The notes under the pieces: generated by a model
What the model saw: the letters and a program-made list of their open reading frames with translations, nothing else
The model's database searches: none
Told to the model about the DNA's origin: nothing
Shown here: piece after piece, positions 4,682 to 5,926 of the stretch
Layout of the letters: each line of letters begins with the position of its first letter
Position numbering within the stretch: position 1 is the stretch's first letter
Program-made: the position numbers and the translations under genes
Assembly (NCBI RefSeq): GCF_002811475.1
Contig: NZ_NPDL01000020.1
Coordinates: 1 to 5,926 of the forward strand
Direction of reading: 5' to 3'
Source of the DNA: Leptospira hartskeerlii
GTDB lineage: Bacteria; Spirochaetota; Leptospiria; Leptospirales; Leptospiraceae
DNA: 5,926 nucleotides

Positions 4682-5405
4682 GATCGTGCCAAAATCACCA
4701 GGGAGAAACATTGGTCAAACTTTCTAAATGAATTTTCAAAGCATTGTCGGTTTTCTCTACAAGCAATGAAACGTGACCAAGAAAATCGTCAGCTTGCCAT
4801 TTTTTTATCTTTTCTTCAGTTTTCAAACGATGAACAATTTTCCCTCGAATATCGAGATAATCATCTAACTTTTCTATTGCATTCGAATAATTCATTCTTT
4901 GCCAAAACCAAGATTTAGTAATATCTTTTATACCGACGGTATTACTAAATAAGTCTTTGATATTTTCAGACTTAGGAGAATGAAATTTCTCAATCCAAGC
5001 TCCAAGCACTTTTTTCTTGTTATCCGTTATGTAAGTAATCCATTTTTTGTCTGAAATTTTCCAAATAGCTGTTGGATCTTTTGAATTAGTAATCTCATCG
5101 ACACATTGCATTCGTAATTTCATTGGAAGATGATCAGCCTCCTTGACATTGAGTAATAATTTTTCAAAAGATTCTTGAATGACATCTTCTATATAAGATT
5201 CCCATGAAGCAGAGACAAATACTAATGCGGTTTTATTCAGAATGCTTAGTCTATCATTACGCCGTCCTTGTCCGGAAGTCCCGGATAGTTCGACGTGCAT
5301 TTCCCACAAAGTAGCTATTTCTTCTTTAGTTTCTTGAAATTTACTAAAAGCTATTGAATTCATAATTTTATAATATATTTGCAATTTTTTTGGCATGTCG
5401 CCTAA
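4535..5405 (-). mobile_element. Integron cassette 8 (HEPN gene + attC8)
   Basis: Terminal inverted repeats: 4675-4694 (GTTAGGCGATCGTGCCAAAA) against 5388-5406 (GTTAGGCGACATGCCAAAA on the minus strand), with one extra base (T4684) and the pair G4686.T5396. The left arm abuts the stop codon, and the right arm contains the start codon. Confidence 0.87.
4695..5396 (-). CDS. HEPN-domain protein, putative RNase (233 aa)
   Basis: The sequence TALVFVSASWESYIEDVI (about residues 56-73) resembles the first-helix signature of RiboL-PSP-HEPN / MAE_28990-like proteins. R184-GKIV-H189 (R-x4-H) fits the RX4-6H active-site motif of HEPN ribonucleases. Such proteins are small helical cytoplasmic RNases, or nucleotide-pocket proteins related to them, often found in toxin, abortive-infection and other conflict systems. 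HEPN assignment is by motif reading only. No partner (for example a MNT nucleotidyltransferase antitoxin) is encoded in this cassette. The start ATG at 5396 lies 12 bases after the first G of the GTTAGGC core, so the AGG of the attC box may serve as a weak Shine-Dalgarno sequence. A later ATG (M12) has no better site. The TGA stop directly touches the terminal inverted repeat. Confidence 0.82.
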   Translation of the reverse strand: MPKKLQIYYKIMNSIAFSKFQETKEEIATLWEMHVELSGTSGQGRRNDRLSILNKTALVFVSASWESYIEDVIQESFEKLLLNVKEADHLPMKLRMQCVDEITNSKDPTAIWKISDKKWITYITDNKKKVLGAWIEKFHSPKSENIKDLFSNTVGIKDITKSWFWQRMNYSNAIEKLDDYLDIRGKIVHRLKTEEKIKKWQADDFLGHVSLLVEKTDNALKIHLESLTNVSPW

Positions 5406-5553
5406 CGACCAAGCCTAGCCGACGTTTCGTGAGTGCGCAAGCACTTGGCGCGAGGCTTGCCCTGCAAGACGAGTGACAAAGCGAAATGTGCCGTAAGGCC
5501 GAAGCGAGAGTGCGAAGCAGCTCGAAGCGTAGCGGCTGAGGCGATAGTTAAGC
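5400..5553 (-). repeat. attC site 9 (long type)
   Basis: Boxes are GCCTAAC (5400-5406) and GTTAAGC (5547-5553). The arms GCCTAGCCG and CGGCTGAGGC carry the unpaired G at 5538. It shares the extra hairpin of attC8, here AGTGC-GCAA-GCACT (5432-5445), with a C-G to G-C exchange that preserves pairing. Confidence 0.9.
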
Positions 5554-5616
5554 GACGGGACTGCACGGACACCAATAGTGCCCGAAACCTACCCTCTACT
5601 TCTAACAAAACTCAAT

Positions 5617-5653
5617 ACGGACTGATTGTCGATGTCGACAGTATTCCATCCGT
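5617..5653. repeat. Local hairpin in family A copy 2
   Basis: Outer stem ACGGA/TCCGT (5617-5621/5649-5653) around inner stem ATTGTCGA/TCGACAGT (5625-5632/5635-5642), the counterpart of 945-981. Confidence 0.6.
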
Positions 5654-5760
5654 TTCATTCGCACAATAAATTTACTTTTACAAGAATGGTTAGAGCATTA
5701 GGACCTTTATTCATAACTACTAACCAAGGCCGACGCTCCACGAGTGCAATGAAACGGATG
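5647..5760. repeat. Long-range inverted repeat in family A copy 2
   Basis: CATCCGTTTCATTCGCAC (5647-5664) pairs with GTGCAATGAAACGGATG (5744-5760) with 17 pairs and one bulged C (5660). Relative to copy 1, the first and tenth pairs changed from T-A to C-G on both sides. Confidence 0.7.
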
Positions 5761-5792
5761 CTCATAGATTGAATCTAGATTAGTCTTAGAAA

Positions 5793-5808
5793 GGATTTAC
5801 AAAAATCC
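5793..5808. repeat. Small hairpin GGATTT/AAATCC, copy 2
   Basis: Same arms as 1123-1139 with a 4-nt loop. Confidence 0.45.
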
Positions 5809-5848
5809 AAACTTCAAAAATAATAAAAAGAAATTTGCAGTCATGTTC

Positions 5849-5926
5849 GCTTAACGACCAAGCCTAGCCGACGTTTGCGATGGCACGAGTTTGCTCATGC
5901 AAACGAAGTGACAGAAGCAAATGTGC
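5849..5926 (-). repeat. attC site 10 (cut by the window edge)
   Basis: GCTTAAC (5849-5855), the GCCTAGCCG arm and the GTTTGC-TCAT-GCAAAC hairpin are present. The second arm and closing box lie outside the window. The visible part is nearly identical to attC1. It belongs to the next cassette towards the presumed integrase. Confidence 0.85.

Larger units (their letters stand above)
5554..5848 (-). other. Non-coding cassette body, family A, copy 2
   Basis: Homologous to 883-1180 along its whole length, with scattered substitutions and one-base indels that destroy every frame open in copy 1. It lies directly upstream of the HEPN gene of cassette 8. Structures kept are the stem 5647-5664/5744-5760, the hairpin 5617-5653 and the hairpin 5793-5808. 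The middle part (about 5665-5735) is the least conserved. Confidence 0.7.
5406..5854 (-). mobile_element. Integron cassette 9 (non-coding family A + attC9)
   Basis: Terminal inverted repeats: 5547-5565 (GTTAAGCGACGGGACTGCA) against 5836-5855 (GTTAAGCGAACATGACTGCA on the minus strand), with the pair G5557.T5844. The body is homologous to cassette 2, but its attC is the long type. Confidence 0.85.

Noticed and set aside
4485..4918. Three frames over attC8 (4485-4667 minus, 4525-4731 plus, 4601-4918 plus)
   Set aside because: Two are translated attC repeat, and the third runs antisense into the HEPN gene.
5402..5669. Frames over attC9 on both strands
   Set aside because: They consist of repeat sequence plus non-conserved family A sequence.
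28..5926. CRISPR array or IS/MITE-type repeats
   Set aside because: Repeats of about 140 bp are too long and spacers carry whole genes. The core boxes with covarying ends fit attC sites, and no transposase is present.

Overview
The window is part of an integron gene-cassette array, probably a sedentary chromosomal integron. Ten GC-rich repeats of about 138-154 bp (nine complete, one cut by the right edge) have the architecture of attC recombination sites. Each begins with a RYYYAAC box, ends with a GTTRRRY box, and has paired inner arms around a variable stem-loop region. They delimit nine complete cassettes plus a cassette fragment at each edge. No integrase gene or attI site is in the window. 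All five cassette genes and the attC asymmetry (an unpaired G in one arm) point the same way: genes read on the minus strand, so intI/attI should lie to the right of the window. The genes are AT-rich and the attC sites GC-rich. A lipoprotein with a loose spirochaete-type lipobox, together with the general look of the sequence, suggests a spirochaete such as Leptospira, but this is only an impression.

Layout from right to left (direction of transcription): cassette 9 (5406-5854, non-coding family A); cassette 8 (4535-5405, HEPN-domain putative RNase); cassette 7 (4091-4534, non-coding family B); cassette 6 (3426-4090, small cysteine-rich lipoprotein); cassette 5 (2487-3425, protein with two membrane segments and a helical domain); cassette 4 (2045-2486, family B); cassette 3 (1187-2044, four-helix membrane protein); cassette 2 (749-1186, family A); cassette 1 (34-748, polytopic membrane protein). 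Four of the nine cassettes have no credible gene. They form two homologous pairs, and each non-coding body sits directly upstream of a coding cassette. Family B carries a conserved outward promoter-like sequence overlapped by dyads. Family A has stems supported by compensatory base changes.

The most unusual observation is that all nine complete cassettes have private terminal inverted repeats. The two ends of each cassette are complementary not only over the 7-bp core box, as expected for integron cassettes, but for about 17-20 bp in total, with a different sequence in each cassette or cassette family. In all nine the stem contains a G.T pair at nearly the same place, with the G and T both on the plus strand (the attC bottom strand). 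I know of no standard description of such an extended cassette-end complementarity; whether it has been reported cannot be checked here. Apart from the HEPN protein and the lipoprotein signal, no gene could be assigned a function.
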